DNA of 64,000 nt. Source: Roseimaritima ulvae (lineage in GTDB: Bacteria > Planctomycetota > Planctomycetia > Pirellulales > Pirellulaceae). Both the position numbers and the translations under genes were made by a program. The notes under the pieces were generated by a model. It was not told the DNA's origin and made no database searches. It saw nothing but the letters and a program-made list of their open reading frames with translations. Where the stretch lies: NCBI RefSeq assembly GCF_008065135.1, contig NZ_CP042914.1:3224001-3288000 (forward strand), in the 5' to 3' direction. Shown piece after piece: positions 53,462 to 62,798 of the stretch (positions are counted from its first letter, which is position 1; every line of letters starts with the position of its first letter).

Positions 53462-54604
53462 CTACAACCGTTGGATTCGGCGACGAATCGCTTCGGCGGA
53501 TAGTTTGATGACTTTGGGAGCTGCCGAGAGATTGGTTTCCAGCAGGTCGGTTTCTTCTTCGTCGACGGCGTATTGGACGATGTAGGCTCCGATTTGCAAA
53601 CCGGCTTCTTCGTATACCGGCGGCCAGAACTCTTCACTGCGGCTGGCCAACGTCTTGGCCAACAAACGCGTGGCGCGTCCCGAAAAGCCGCTTAACACCA
53701 ATTCGATGCGTCCCAGCGGTTCGCGATAGATGTAGAACACCAAGGCAGCGTCGGTGGTCCGGTCGCCGCCGGCCCAGACCCATTTGCCGTTGTCCTGTTC
53801 GTAGTAGATGCCCGGCTTGTCGAGTTTTTCGTTCTTGCTCAATTGCACGCCGGCGGACGCCGCGTCGGGCTTGGGATCGTTCTCGCGATAGCGGAGAAAG
53901 AAGGGGCAGGCGCGGCTGGAGGAATCGTCCAGATCGTCTTCGCTGGCGAAGGGCGTGCAACCGAAGGCTTCGGCAAAGATCATTTCCGCAACCGGATTAC
54001 TTTTTACGCTACCGATGCACACCAATGCCTTGTCACCTTGAGTACCGGCAAAGGCCTCATGAACCCGGCGAGCGCGACCCTGCGACTCTTCCAACGCCAC
54101 ATGTCCGGGACTCCAGACCAGTGTTTGCTGCAACCGTTCGGGTTGCGCCAGTTGTGAGCGGTCCTCTTCCTCGATCTCCCCGCTCGGCGGAGCGATCATT
54201 TTGGCGTTCCCACCTAGGGTCGAAATGCCGTTGAGCATTTCGCCGACGAGCACCGAGTCCGAGGCGACGACCCAGGCGTTGCCCGAATCGGACTCTTCTT
54301 GTCGCACGCCCACACAAATCTCGATGCTCTTTCGCCGAGCCAGCGTTTCCCAGAAATTCTCGGGCTTGACCGCAAACAGCGCCCCGGGAAGTTCGCTGGC
54401 TCGCGCATGACCGTGATCGATCAAGTAATCGCAAAGTTTTGAGAGCGCTTCCAGTGGGATGTATTTGGCTTCGTTTTTCAGTAACGCCGCCACCTGATGC
54501 CGGTCCAGGCCCGTGTGCTCCACGATCGCTTTAATGGTTCCGGGCCGTTTGCGACGATCGGGACTGTGCCCGAGTAGTTCCGCCAATCGAAAGGCATAAC
54601 GCAT
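53462..54604 (-). CDS. HTH-domain protein of unknown function
   Basis: A 380-residue protein. Residues about 15-70 look like a Cro/C1-type helix-turn-helix (RPGTIKAIVEHTGLDRHQVAALL, then YIPLEALSKLCDYLIDHG). From about 85 to 380 there is an alpha/beta domain without an obvious relative: IEICVGVRQEESDSGNAWVVASD, then ALVCIGSVKSNPVAEMIFAEAFG and IELVLSGFSGRATRLLAKTLA; the last looks like a nucleotide or ligand fold. It may be a DNA-binding sensor. ATG at 54604 is followed upstream by a 392-base gap. It converges with the glycosyltransferase operon. Confidence 0.7.
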   Translation of the reverse strand: MRYAFRLAELLGHSPDRRKRPGTIKAIVEHTGLDRHQVAALLKNEAKYIPLEALSKLCDYLIDHGHARASELPGALFAVKPENFWETLARRKSIEICVGVRQEESDSGNAWVVASDSVLVGEMLNGISTLGGNAKMIAPPSGEIEEEDRSQLAQPERLQQTLVWSPGHVALEESQGRARRVHEAFAGTQGDKALVCIGSVKSNPVAEMIFAEAFGCTPFASEDDLDDSSSRACPFFLRYRENDPKPDAASAGVQLSKNEKLDKPGIYYEQDNGKWVWAGGDRTTDAALVFYIYREPLGRIELVLSGFSGRATRLLAKTLASRSEEFWPPVYEEAGLQIGAYIVQYAVDEEETDLLETNLSAAPKVIKLSAEAIRRRIQRL

Positions 54605-54996
54605 GGCTACTAAAATCCCGTTAGGACGTTGAAAACGCTGTGTGATGTTAGTTTAACTTCCCTCATCTCGCTGGCAAGTCAACCTCTGTTGAGCTCGATC
54701 GGGCAATTTAATTGATTTTCCCTAACGGCGGTCAAAACGCCGGAACAGCATTCTGGCTCTTGCTAGTCCCTTTGTGATCGGCGAGCCCCTCGGTAGCGCT
54801 GTGTTTCCCTGGGAATGTTGCTCATGGAGGGGGTGCGGTATCCGCCCGGAGCACGTGTTTCGAGACGGCTCAGCGTTCGTCGAGAAAGCGGCTACCAAAA
54901 TTGGGTGGTACATTTGTCGATCGCCTGCGTTTAGAGTGAGGATGCCCCTCACTCCTCCTCCTTGGTCTCTTCCATTCCGTCGCCTGCGGATGTTTT
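54605..54996. other. gene-free divergent promoter region
   Basis: No supported gene. It must contain promoters for both the HTH gene (minus) and the kinase-Hsp70 gene (plus). The first 100 bases are AT-richer than the surroundings (GTTAGTTTAACTTCCC near 54649, then AATTTAATTGATTTTCCC near 54704). No clear operator. Confidence 0.4.
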
Positions 54997-57594
54997 GTGT
55001 CTGATACCGATCCCCCATCCAACGATGCGCCCTCGGACGATTCCTGGTCCGGTCCCGGGCCGCTCCATGACCAGCCCACCTTGGCGTCGGATACGGCCAA
55101 TGACGCGGGCGATTTCGATCTGCAAGTAGCGGCGGTCGACATCCCCACGGAAATTGCTGGATATCGGATTGAGCGACTGATCGGCAGTGGCGGTATGGGC
55201 CGGGTGTATCTGGCGGTGCATGGCCCGATGGAGCGGACCGTGGCTCTGAAGACGCTGTCGGCCGACCGGATGGGCAGTGAGAAATCGATCAGCCGTTTCT
55301 ATAGCGAAGTCCGGGCGGCGGGTCGGCTGTTGCACCCCAATATCGTGACGGCCTTTGATGCCGGGGAAGCCGAAGGCATTCACTTCCTGGCGATGGAATT
55401 CGTGGATGGTCCGACGCTCAGCACGGTGGTCGCCGAATCCGGACCGCTCAGCGTCTCGGTGGCCGTGGATATTCTGCAGCAAGCCGCCACGGGGTTGTTG
55501 TACGCGCACCAAGCTTCGATCGTGCACCGCGACATCAAGCCCGGCAACTTGATGCGGGCTCCGAACAACGTCGTCAAGCTGGTCGATTTGGGCTTGGCCA
55601 CCGTGGGAGCCGACGTCCGCGACCAATTGGACTCGGGCCGCCTGATCGGGACGGTGGAATACATGGCGCCCGAGCAGTTGGACCAAGCCGATCGCGCGGA
55701 CGCACGCTCCGATATTTACGCGTTGGGGGCTACGTTCTATTTTCTGCTGACCGGAAGCACGCCCTATGAAGGCCCGTTGCTCGAGCAGATTCGCGGCCAT
55801 CGCGAAGGTCCCGTGCCCGATCTGTGCGCCGTCCGCCACGATGTCGACGTGCGGCTCGATCACGTGTTGCGACGGATGATGGCCAAACGACCTCAAGATC
55901 GATACGCCAGCTTGGCCGAACTGTTGGAGGACCTGGAACACTGGCGGCACGGGGACGCACAGCGCAGCGGGGTGTTGATCGTCGAACCGTCGGCTGCCGA
56001 AGTTCCCACCCGCTTCAGCGACACCACTTCGACTGCTTCGTCCGATGTGCTGGGAATCGATCTGGGCATGTTCTACGGTTCGGCTGCCAAGGCCAACCCG
56101 GTCGGTCAGATCGAACCGCTGTTTGCCGGCGGTGACGACAAACCGCTGCTGCGTCTGGCCATTGGCAGCCGTCGGGACAAGGTGTTCTTTGGGGCCGCGG
56201 CGATGGCTTACCGCAATACCCATCCACAACGCGTGACGCATTGTCTGCCGTTGTACATCGGACAAGCGGTCGTCGAACGCCGAGTAGCCGGAGAATGTTG
56301 TCCGCCCGAAGTGCTGTTGGCGATGATGCTGCGACATCTGGGCGAGAACGCTTGGACCGGCCAATCACCGCCACGGGCCGCGGCTGTCACGATTCCCTCT
56401 TGCTACGACCAAATCCATCGTCGCGGCATGCTCCAGGCTTGCCAGGTGGCCGGCATGAAAGAGGTGCGTCTGATCGACCGCAGTGTGGCTGCCGCTCAGG
56501 CCGTGTTGATGGATGAGATGACGGACGATCCCGATTCACTATCGATCGAACCTCAAAACCAGTTGGTCGTCTGTATCGTCGGCAACACCACCGAAGTGGT
56601 GCTGCTGCGGAGGGTCGCCGGCCGTGTGCAACAATTGGCGATCGCCGGTCGCTGGCATACGGGGGTCTTGAACTGGCAACAAAAATTGGTCGATCTTGCG
56701 GCCGAGCAGTGTTTGCGAAAATACAAAGTCGATCCGCGGCGATCATTGGCCGATGCCACCGCCCTGCAGATCGCATGCGAACGGTCGCTGAACCAGTTGA
56801 TGCTGCAGAACTCCACGCGGATTCGCTTTAAGGCCGAAAACGAACTGCGCGAATTGGAAATCAGCCGCGACGCAATGTTCGCTGTGGGACACGGTTGGCT
56901 GAGCAGTTTCGGGGAGATGCTGCGTCAGGTAACGACCGACGAACGGCTGGAAGGACAACCGATCCATAAATGCATCACCGTCGGGCAGATGTCAAAAATG
57001 CGACCGATCCGCCGGATGTTGCGATCCGCCGTGGGGCCGCAGGCTTCATTTGTGGCCGTGGAACGTGCGGACCTGGCTCGTGGGGCGGCGATTGCCGTGG
57101 CCGGTGAACTGCCGGGCCGCGATGGCATTCCTCTGCCCCCATTGGCCTGTACGCCGCATGACCTGGGCGTCTTGGTGCTGGCCGACCGCAGCGAGAAGAA
57201 GCACGTCCGTCCGATTGTTCCTCAAGGCACCGCTCTGCCCGCCCGCACCCATCGACGGCTGAACCCCGCCGGTCATGGCGACGATCCTCAGACCCTGAGT
57301 GTTGCCGAAGCGACCGATTGGGAAGCCACCAAATGGCGCTCGCTGGGCAGCCACCGCTTGCCGGCCGCGGCTTCCAGTGCCGGCTCCGCTTCGTCTTCCT
57401 CCGCCGCGCCGGTAGAATTAGGCTTCGAAGTCGACAGCAACGGTTTGTTGGCGATTCGGATCCGGGATCCGGCATCGGGGCAAACCGATCGACTGCCGAC
57501 CTTGCCTCAGCCGACATTGAGCTCCGCTGAAATCAGGCATTGGCAACAATGGATCAACGATCTGGGCGTGTTCCACGGCCGTGTCTTTTCCTAA
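54997..57594 (+). CDS. Ser/Thr protein kinase fused to an Hsp70-like domain
   Basis: The 865-residue protein begins with an acidic, Ser/Pro-rich stretch and a complete Hanks-type kinase (about 55-315): glycine loop GSGGMG at 63-68, Lys85 in VALKTL, the HRD triad His177-Arg-Asp179 with KPGN at 181-184, DLG (for DFG) at 197-199 and APE at 224-226. A second half (about 350-720) resembles an Hsp70/DnaK ATPase: GIDLG at 353-357, then AVTIPSCYDQIHRRGML with ACQVAGMKEVRLIDRSVAAA (like the Hsp70 helix IIB region). The second phosphate loop is degraded (CIVGNTTEVVLL instead of DLGGGTFDVS). The C-terminus of about 150 residues is unknown. The start is GTG at 54997. Kinase activity is likely; the chaperone part may be a scaffold or partial ATPase. 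Confidence 0.88.
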   Translation: MSDTDPPSNDAPSDDSWSGPGPLHDQPTLASDTANDAGDFDLQVAAVDIPTEIAGYRIERLIGSGGMGRVYLAVHGPMERTVALKTLSADRMGSEKSISRFYSEVRAAGRLLHPNIVTAFDAGEAEGIHFLAMEFVDGPTLSTVVAESGPLSVSVAVDILQQAATGLLYAHQASIVHRDIKPGNLMRAPNNVVKLVDLGLATVGADVRDQLDSGRLIGTVEYMAPEQLDQADRADARSDIYALGATFYFLLTGSTPYEGPLLEQIRGHREGPVPDLCAVRHDVDVRLDHVLRRMMAKRPQDRYASLAELLEDLEHWRHGDAQRSGVLIVEPSAAEVPTRFSDTTSTASSDVLGIDLGMFYGSAAKANPVGQIEPLFAGGDDKPLLRLAIGSRRDKVFFGAAAMAYRNTHPQRVTHCLPLYIGQAVVERRVAGECCPPEVLLAMMLRHLGENAWTGQSPPRAAAVTIPSCYDQIHRRGMLQACQVAGMKEVRLIDRSVAAAQAVLMDEMTDDPDSLSIEPQNQLVVCIVGNTTEVVLLRRVAGRVQQLAIAGRWHTGVLNWQQKLVDLAAEQCLRKYKVDPRRSLADATALQIACERSLNQLMLQNSTRIRFKAENELRELEISRDAMFAVGHGWLSSFGEMLRQVTTDERLEGQPIHKCITVGQMSKMRPIRRMLRSAVGPQASFVAVERADLARGAAIAVAGELPGRDGIPLPPLACTPHDLGVLVLADRSEKKHVRPIVPQGTALPARTHRRLNPAGHGDDPQTLSVAEATDWEATKWRSLGSHRLPAAASSAGSASSSSAAPVELGFEVDSNGLLAIRIRDPASGQTDRLPTLPQPTLSSAEIRHWQQWINDLGVFHGRVFS

Positions 57595-57634
57595 GCTCTC
57601 TCGTACCTCTCCCTTTGCGCAACCCCGCTGATTT

Positions 57635-58822
57635 ATGTCTTCGCCCTGGACCGTCTCGCAGTTAACCGAACGCGTCAAATCGACGCTCGAATCCAGCTTT
57701 CCCAAAATCAGCGTGCAGGGCGAAGTCACGGACCTGTCCCGTCCCTCCAGCGGCCATTTGTACTTTACGCTCAAGGATTCGCGAGCCCAAATTCGCGGCA
57801 TCATTTGGCGCAGCACCGCGGCCCGCTTGCCATTTAAAATCGCCAACGGGCAGGAACTGATCTGCTGGGGCGATGTGGAGGTCTACGCGGCCCGTGGCAG
57901 TTACCAACTGGTGATTCGCAAAGCGGTGCCGCAGGGGATGGGCAGCCTGCAGTTGGCGTTTGAACAATTGCGTCAGCGGTTGGCGGCCGAGGGCTTGTTC
58001 GAACCCGGACGCAAACAACCGATCCCCGCCTTTCCTCGCCGCGTGGGGTTTGTGACCAGTCCCGGCGGCGCGGCGATTCGCGATTTTCTGGAAGTCGCCG
58101 CGCGGCGTTCGGCGGCCGTGCAAATCGTCTTGATTCCGGCTCAGGTGCAAGGCGACGGCGGGGCGGAGAGCATTTGCCGAGGGATCGCCGCCGCCCACCA
58201 GATCCGACCGCAACTCGACGCCCTGGTCGTGGGCCGCGGGGGCGGCAGCCTGGAAGACCTGTGGTGCTTTAATGAAGAGCCGGTGGTGCGAGCGATCGCG
58301 GCCGCTCGGTTGCCTACTGTCTCGGCCGTGGGCCACGAAATCGATGTCACGCTGGCCGACCTGGTGGCCGATCGCCGCGCGCTGACGCCCAGCGAAGCGG
58401 CAGAGCTGTTGGTGCCCTCGGCCGAAGAATTAACGCAGTCCTTGCGAACATTGCAGCAGCGTTTGCTGCGGCCTGTCCAGCACCGCCTGCAAAACCTTCG
58501 CGACCGCTTGCAAGCCGTCGAATCGCGGACCGTGTTTTCGCGGCCGCACGACGGCGTCAAGCAACTTCGTCGGCGACTGGACGAACTGGACCTGCGAGCC
58601 GGACGCGCGGTGCGGTACGATTGCGATCGGGCTCGGCAGCGACTCGGTACCGCCACCGCCTCGCTGGAAGCGCTCAGTCCCTTGGCCGTGCTGCATCGCG
58701 GCTACAGCGTGACCACCGATGCAACCACTGGCAAACCGCTCCGCGACGCCGACCAAGTAAACGCCGGCGACCAGATCACCACCCGCCTAGAAGCAGGCAC
58801 CATCCGCAGTCGGGTGGAGTGA
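57635..58822 (+). CDS. xseA: exodeoxyribonuclease VII large subunit XseA
   Basis: The 395-residue catalytic subunit of the single-strand exonuclease. It has the OB-fold N-terminus (VKSTLESSFPKISVQGEVTDL), then LVIRKAVPQGMGSLQLAFEQ and the conserved nuclease region PRRVGFVTSPGGAAIRDFL, LVVGRGGGSLEDLWCFNEE and VSAVGHEIDVTLADLVADRRA. The helical C-terminus ends AVLHRGYSVTTD. The ATG at 57635 is 40 bases after the kinase-Hsp70 stop. Its small subunit is 30 kb away at 27016. Confidence 0.95.
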   Translation: MSSPWTVSQLTERVKSTLESSFPKISVQGEVTDLSRPSSGHLYFTLKDSRAQIRGIIWRSTAARLPFKIANGQELICWGDVEVYAARGSYQLVIRKAVPQGMGSLQLAFEQLRQRLAAEGLFEPGRKQPIPAFPRRVGFVTSPGGAAIRDFLEVAARRSAAVQIVLIPAQVQGDGGAESICRGIAAAHQIRPQLDALVVGRGGGSLEDLWCFNEEPVVRAIAAARLPTVSAVGHEIDVTLADLVADRRALTPSEAAELLVPSAEELTQSLRTLQQRLLRPVQHRLQNLRDRLQAVESRTVFSRPHDGVKQLRRRLDELDLRAGRAVRYDCDRARQRLGTATASLEALSPLAVLHRGYSVTTDATTGKPLRDADQVNAGDQITTRLEAGTIRSRVE

Positions 58823-58842
58823 GGGAACTCGCCCCCTCCCAA

Positions 58843-58905
58843 GTAGCATGGGCCCCCGGCCCGTGGAGTTCTAGCAGCAAGCCCACGGGCCAGGGGCCCA
58901 TGCTA
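58843..58905. repeat. inverted pair of GGGCCCCCGGCCC repeats between convergent genes
   Basis: GTAGCATGGGCCCCCGGCCC at 58843-58862 faces CACGGGCCAGGGGCCCATGC near 58883-58902, with about 18 bases between. The stop codon of the downstream minus-strand GTPase gene (58903-58905) is in the second copy. A bidirectional terminator hairpin is inferred. Confidence 0.85.
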
Positions 58906-60717
58906 CGCGCCTCCGGCGCTTAACAAGAACTCGGCGTCGGCCAACTGCGAGTTGTTCCAGCGCAACCTTAACACGCCCTCGCGCTGCAAGCGGGTGATCG
59001 TTTCATCGTGCCGGCGTCGGATGTGGTCTTCCGCGGCGTTGACGCTGCTGGCTCGCTGGCTCCAGGTGATCACCAGCATCGCGAACAGCGAGGTCGGCAA
59101 CAACGACAGCAGCAAACTGGTTAGCAACATCGACAACTCTGGCCGGGGGAAGCGTTCCAGCGGTCCGCCACCATCACGGAAGGTTTCGTAGCTGGCCGTG
59201 ACATACTGGCCATATAGTGACAACACGGGGGCTGCCATAAATCCCCAAAAGATCGCCGTCCCAATCATCGCCAATAGCATTACCAACCAGGACGATAGGG
59301 CGCGGCGACGAATCTCTTCGTCGAAAATCCGCTGCGATTCTTCTTGTAAGGCATCGATGCCCGCCAGGTAAGCGACCTGAGGATCGGCTTCCTCCTCGAC
59401 GTCGACCGCGTGGTCATCTTGGTCCGACACCGCCGACATTAACTCTCGCAGTTGATCATGAAACCTCGCGATTGGCGGCCCCAACCGGTCGACCACCGCG
59501 GCGCTGCTGCGCCGCCGCAGACCGTCACGGAGGTCTCGTTCGACGTCCCCACTGCGATTTAGGTTGCGGGCGCTGGTCCAGGCCGCGGTGATCAGCGAGG
59601 GCAGGCTGCCCGACAGCGACAGCACCACGCGATCCCAGGCACCGTGGGTCAAATTAAACAGACCCAACAGCGTGCGGTACGGAAACCAGATGGCGGCCGT
59701 GTCGGTCAGCAGGGACAGTCGCAGTTTGGAGCGGATGCCGGCGCGCAATGCTTCTCGCCCCCCGACCAGCGACAAAGCCACGTCGCGGGGCAGCTGTTGG
59801 GCTTCGGCGTTTAATTGTTCGACCGCTCGGGTCAGCCCCGGCAGGTGTTCGCTGAGCGTCGTCCGCAGGGATTCACGGAACCGTGCATCGACGGCCGCCA
59901 GACGAATTCGGCGCCGTCGGTCGTCCGTCAGGTGTCCGTCCAGGTAGGGCCTTAGCAGTCGGGTGAGTTGAGCCAGGGCGGTGGACGCGGCGCTGGCTTC
60001 GTCGATCGACTGGACGTCGAAATCAGGGATCAGGATGGGGGCCAAGATGGTTCCCGCCGGGGCGGCGGAGCGCATTCGCGCCACCAATGTATCGGCGTCG
60101 GCCGCCAGTTCGGGATCGTCGGCATCGCGGACGGCATTGATCACCGGCACCACCAATGTGCCTTCGCCCAGGGTGGTCAGCACGCTGACGGTTTGGCTGC
60201 GCAGTTGATCGCGGCGGACCACCATGATCAGCACGGCCGCTAAGGCCAGCGCTCGCCGCGCCGTTTCGGCGATTTCCTGATCGTCATCGGTGGCCCCGGG
60301 CGTGTCCACCAACACGTACGGGCCTCCCAATGCGTGCATCGAAGCCGCATCACAATGCAGGAAACGTTCGCGTCGTTGATCCAGATCGGTGGGCGGTTGC
60401 GGTCCGATCCAGGTCAGCCGCCGCGTGGATTCGTCGTCGCGGTTACCGCTGGGGATCGCCTGTTCGGCGGCGGTGCCGCGGACCACCTGTTTGGCCAGCC
60501 AGGATTTGCCCTGTCCGGCAGCGCCTACGATCGCGACCACCGTGGCTCCCACCGCGCGGTCTTGCATGATGGAGCGTCGGGAGAGTCGATGGTCGGCGCA
60601 CAGTCCCGCCACGTCGCGTCCCGCCGGGCTGTCGCCCAATACCGTCACCGCGGCACGGCGCACACGCTGCAGAAACCGGTCGCCGGGATCGGTAAATTCC
60701 AGTTCGGATTCGATCAT
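58903..60717 (-). CDS. membrane-anchored P-loop GTPase, second gene of the pair
   Basis: A 604-residue protein with a P-loop of the form GxxxxGKS (GAAGQGKS at 65-72) and a G3-type DTPG at 138-141, with DQLRSQTV-like switch text nearby; the G4 motif is not classical (VINAVRDADD). The centre is a long helical domain (LPGLTRAVEQLNAEAQQL, then YRTLLGLFNL). Two membrane segments sit near 480-512 (WLVMLLAMIGTAIFWGFM) and 540-565 (MLLTSLLLSLLPTSLFAMLVI), so the C-terminus is membrane-anchored. It overlaps the preceding GTPase gene by 4 bases (ATGA). It resembles bacterial dynamin-like or YcjX-type membrane GTPases without a clear match. Start ATG at 60717. Confidence 0.8.
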   Translation of the reverse strand: MIESELEFTDPGDRFLQRVRRAAVTVLGDSPAGRDVAGLCADHRLSRRSIMQDRAVGATVVAIVGAAGQGKSWLAKQVVRGTAAEQAIPSGNRDDESTRRLTWIGPQPPTDLDQRRERFLHCDAASMHALGGPYVLVDTPGATDDDQEIAETARRALALAAVLIMVVRRDQLRSQTVSVLTTLGEGTLVVPVINAVRDADDPELAADADTLVARMRSAAPAGTILAPILIPDFDVQSIDEASAASTALAQLTRLLRPYLDGHLTDDRRRRIRLAAVDARFRESLRTTLSEHLPGLTRAVEQLNAEAQQLPRDVALSLVGGREALRAGIRSKLRLSLLTDTAAIWFPYRTLLGLFNLTHGAWDRVVLSLSGSLPSLITAAWTSARNLNRSGDVERDLRDGLRRRSSAAVVDRLGPPIARFHDQLRELMSAVSDQDDHAVDVEEEADPQVAYLAGIDALQEESQRIFDEEIRRRALSSWLVMLLAMIGTAIFWGFMAAPVLSLYGQYVTASYETFRDGGGPLERFPRPELSMLLTSLLLSLLPTSLFAMLVITWSQRASSVNAAEDHIRRRHDETITRLQREGVLRLRWNNSQLADAEFLLSAGGA

Positions 60718-62798
60718 TTATTTGTCAGTCGAGGAAGTTGTTCTTGGAGTTCGGTTTCGAATGCCTTGCGTGTTCGCCACAGGATCATGGCTTCCCCGAC
60801 GGGCTCGTGTTGGCGGATCGAAGGCAGCGGCAGGGCGATGTCTTTGTTGCCCACTGTGACATGCATCGGCTCGGTGGTGCGGGGCACGCCCAGGGTATCG
60901 CACAGCACGGCCGTGAAGTCGCTCAACTGCTGCATGGCGGCCTGTTGCCCGACGCTATTGGTCGTTTGCTTGCCGCTCCAATACGTGGCGAATGCACTCA
61001 ACCCCGCCGCGGCCAGCAGTTCGGGAATCGATGCCGAAGCCACCAGCATCGTGCCGCCGAAGTCGACCGGGATCAGCAACACCGCGCCAAAGGCCGCCAG
61101 GGAAGCGGTCAGAGGCGTTAGGCCGGCGGATAGCTTCTTGGTGATCGGGACCTCTTTCCACATCTGCCGCACCGAGTCGTCCAGCCGCTTGGCATCCAGA
61201 GCCGTGAAATCGTCCCGTTCAAATCGTTCGATCGTTTCGGTGGACAACCGCGTTAACTGTTCGCCATCGGGATGGCCTGCCAAGCGGTCCACGGCGCCGT
61301 GTTGCCGCAAGGCGTAATCCAATCGCTCGGCCGTCAGGATGCCTCCGAATTCGCCTTTGGTCATCGATTGCCGCACCTCGTTGGCTTTCTGGCGAGCCAC
61401 CGCGGTGGGGACGATCTGGCGAAATAGGTCTTTGGTGCCGCCGATGACCTTAGACACATACGCGTTCATCCGCACACCCCAACGAGCGTACCAGGGAGCG
61501 GAAGCCGAAAACGCATCGGTCAATTGACGCACAATCCGTTCGGATTGATGCAGCCTCAGTTCGATAATTTGGCCGCCGGGTTGGCGGTTGGCGAAAAATT
61601 CCAAGGCCGATGCCAACAACATCTGCCGCACCCGCTCCGCTTCGCGTTCACAGGCTTCCGCTCCGGCTTGCAAAGCCCCCAGCCCTTGGTCCCATACCGC
61701 GGTTCGCAACGCCGCCTCCAACGCGATCCGAAACCGGTTGAACAATTTGGCGCGATCCAGTTGCCGTGGTAATTGATTCAAAAACCGATCGCGGGAAATC
61801 GCCGCCGGTGGATGATCGTCGGGGTTATCGGTCAACGAGAAAAACACCGGCAGCGGGTCGTCGTCGCTGTCGGACCGCCGGGGAGCGTCGGGGTCGGTGG
61901 GGATATAGGGACGACTCTTGTCGATGTCAAAATCATAGGCCGCGTAAATCGTTTCCACGCGATACTGTTCCGCCAAGGGTTGGAAGGTCTCCCAAACCTG
62001 GTCGGGTGACTGGCGGGGGCGAATTTTGTTGACCGCCAGCAGACGCGGTACGCCGGGCATCAGGTCGGAGGCGATTCGCAGATGGTCGGCCAGGTCGCGG
62101 TCGCGAAACTGTTCGGGCGTCGTGACCACCAGAAACGCCGAACACAGCGTCGCCGCGCGGCCTAACAGATCGCGTCGAGTCTCCGGATCGCCGCGGCCAA
62201 ACGAACTGTCCGACACGATATCCGGACAATCCAACAGCCCCACGCCGGCCTCGTCCAAGCCCGGGTCGGTGGCTACCAAGGGCACCGACAACAGCGCCGG
62301 GTCGCCGGCGTCGTTGTTGTATTGGCGATGCGCGGTTGCCAGGTCGTCGGACAACATCTCCGGCGGCTGGCCGAGCGTTTCTCCGATCCGGCTGAGCAAC
62401 AAGCCCCACAGTTCGGCATCATTCCGCCAGGCTTCGGGCAGCCACAGCACAAAGCGGTGTGTGCCTTCGCGGTTGTTGGCGCCTCGCAGCGAACGCCGCT
62501 GCCCTGCAGGGCTTAGAAAACTAGCCACCAAGCTGGTTTTGCCGCTGTTCAACATACCCGCGATCGCCACCGTCGGTTGTTCGGCCAGCGGGGCCGCCCG
62601 TTCCAGCTGGCGGCCGGCGGCGAGCACTCCCTCGGCGGCTTGAGCATCGATCCGCCGCAACGCGGTGAGGAAACTTTCGCGTCCCGGATTCGGATACAGC
62701 CGTTCGGCCGCCGCTCGCCGGTCATCGTCTTCGAGCAACGGCAACAGCTGCGCCCATCTCACATGTTGCTCGTCGCGAGTTTTTCCGAATCCAAACAT
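60714..62798 (-). CDS. dynamin-like P-loop GTPase, first gene of the pair
   Basis: About 694 residues. A P-loop GMLNSGKTS (81-89) is followed by a G3-type DCPD (LLDCPDIVSD) and a G4-type NKIR (AVNKIRPRQSP). The C-terminal third has long helices (ERIVRQLTDAFSASAPW, then KANEVRQSMTKGEF) and a hydrophobic pair (LTASLAAFGAVLLIPVDF and PELLAAAGLSAFATYW at about 585-625), a possible membrane hairpin. The pattern GTPase head, helical stalk, membrane hairpin is that of bacterial dynamin-like proteins. ATG at 62798 is preferred; TTG at 62807 is possible. It is translated with the second GTPase through the 4-base overlap. Confidence 0.8.
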   Translation of the reverse strand: MFGFGKTRDEQHVRWAQLLPLLEDDDRRAAAERLYPNPGRESFLTALRRIDAQAAEGVLAAGRQLERAAPLAEQPTVAIAGMLNSGKTSLVASFLSPAGQRRSLRGANNREGTHRFVLWLPEAWRNDAELWGLLLSRIGETLGQPPEMLSDDLATAHRQYNNDAGDPALLSVPLVATDPGLDEAGVGLLDCPDIVSDSSFGRGDPETRRDLLGRAATLCSAFLVVTTPEQFRDRDLADHLRIASDLMPGVPRLLAVNKIRPRQSPDQVWETFQPLAEQYRVETIYAAYDFDIDKSRPYIPTDPDAPRRSDSDDDPLPVFFSLTDNPDDHPPAAISRDRFLNQLPRQLDRAKLFNRFRIALEAALRTAVWDQGLGALQAGAEACEREAERVRQMLLASALEFFANRQPGGQIIELRLHQSERIVRQLTDAFSASAPWYARWGVRMNAYVSKVIGGTKDLFRQIVPTAVARQKANEVRQSMTKGEFGGILTAERLDYALRQHGAVDRLAGHPDGEQLTRLSTETIERFERDDFTALDAKRLDDSVRQMWKEVPITKKLSAGLTPLTASLAAFGAVLLIPVDFGGTMLVASASIPELLAAAGLSAFATYWSGKQTTNSVGQQAAMQQLSDFTAVLCDTLGVPRTTEPMHVTVGNKDIALPLPSIRQHEPVGEAMILWRTRKAFETELQEQLPRLTNK

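Noticed and set aside
54949-56364. 471-residue minus-strand ORF opposite the kinase-Hsp70 gene
   Set aside because: His/Arg-rich shadow; the plus strand carries full kinase motifs.
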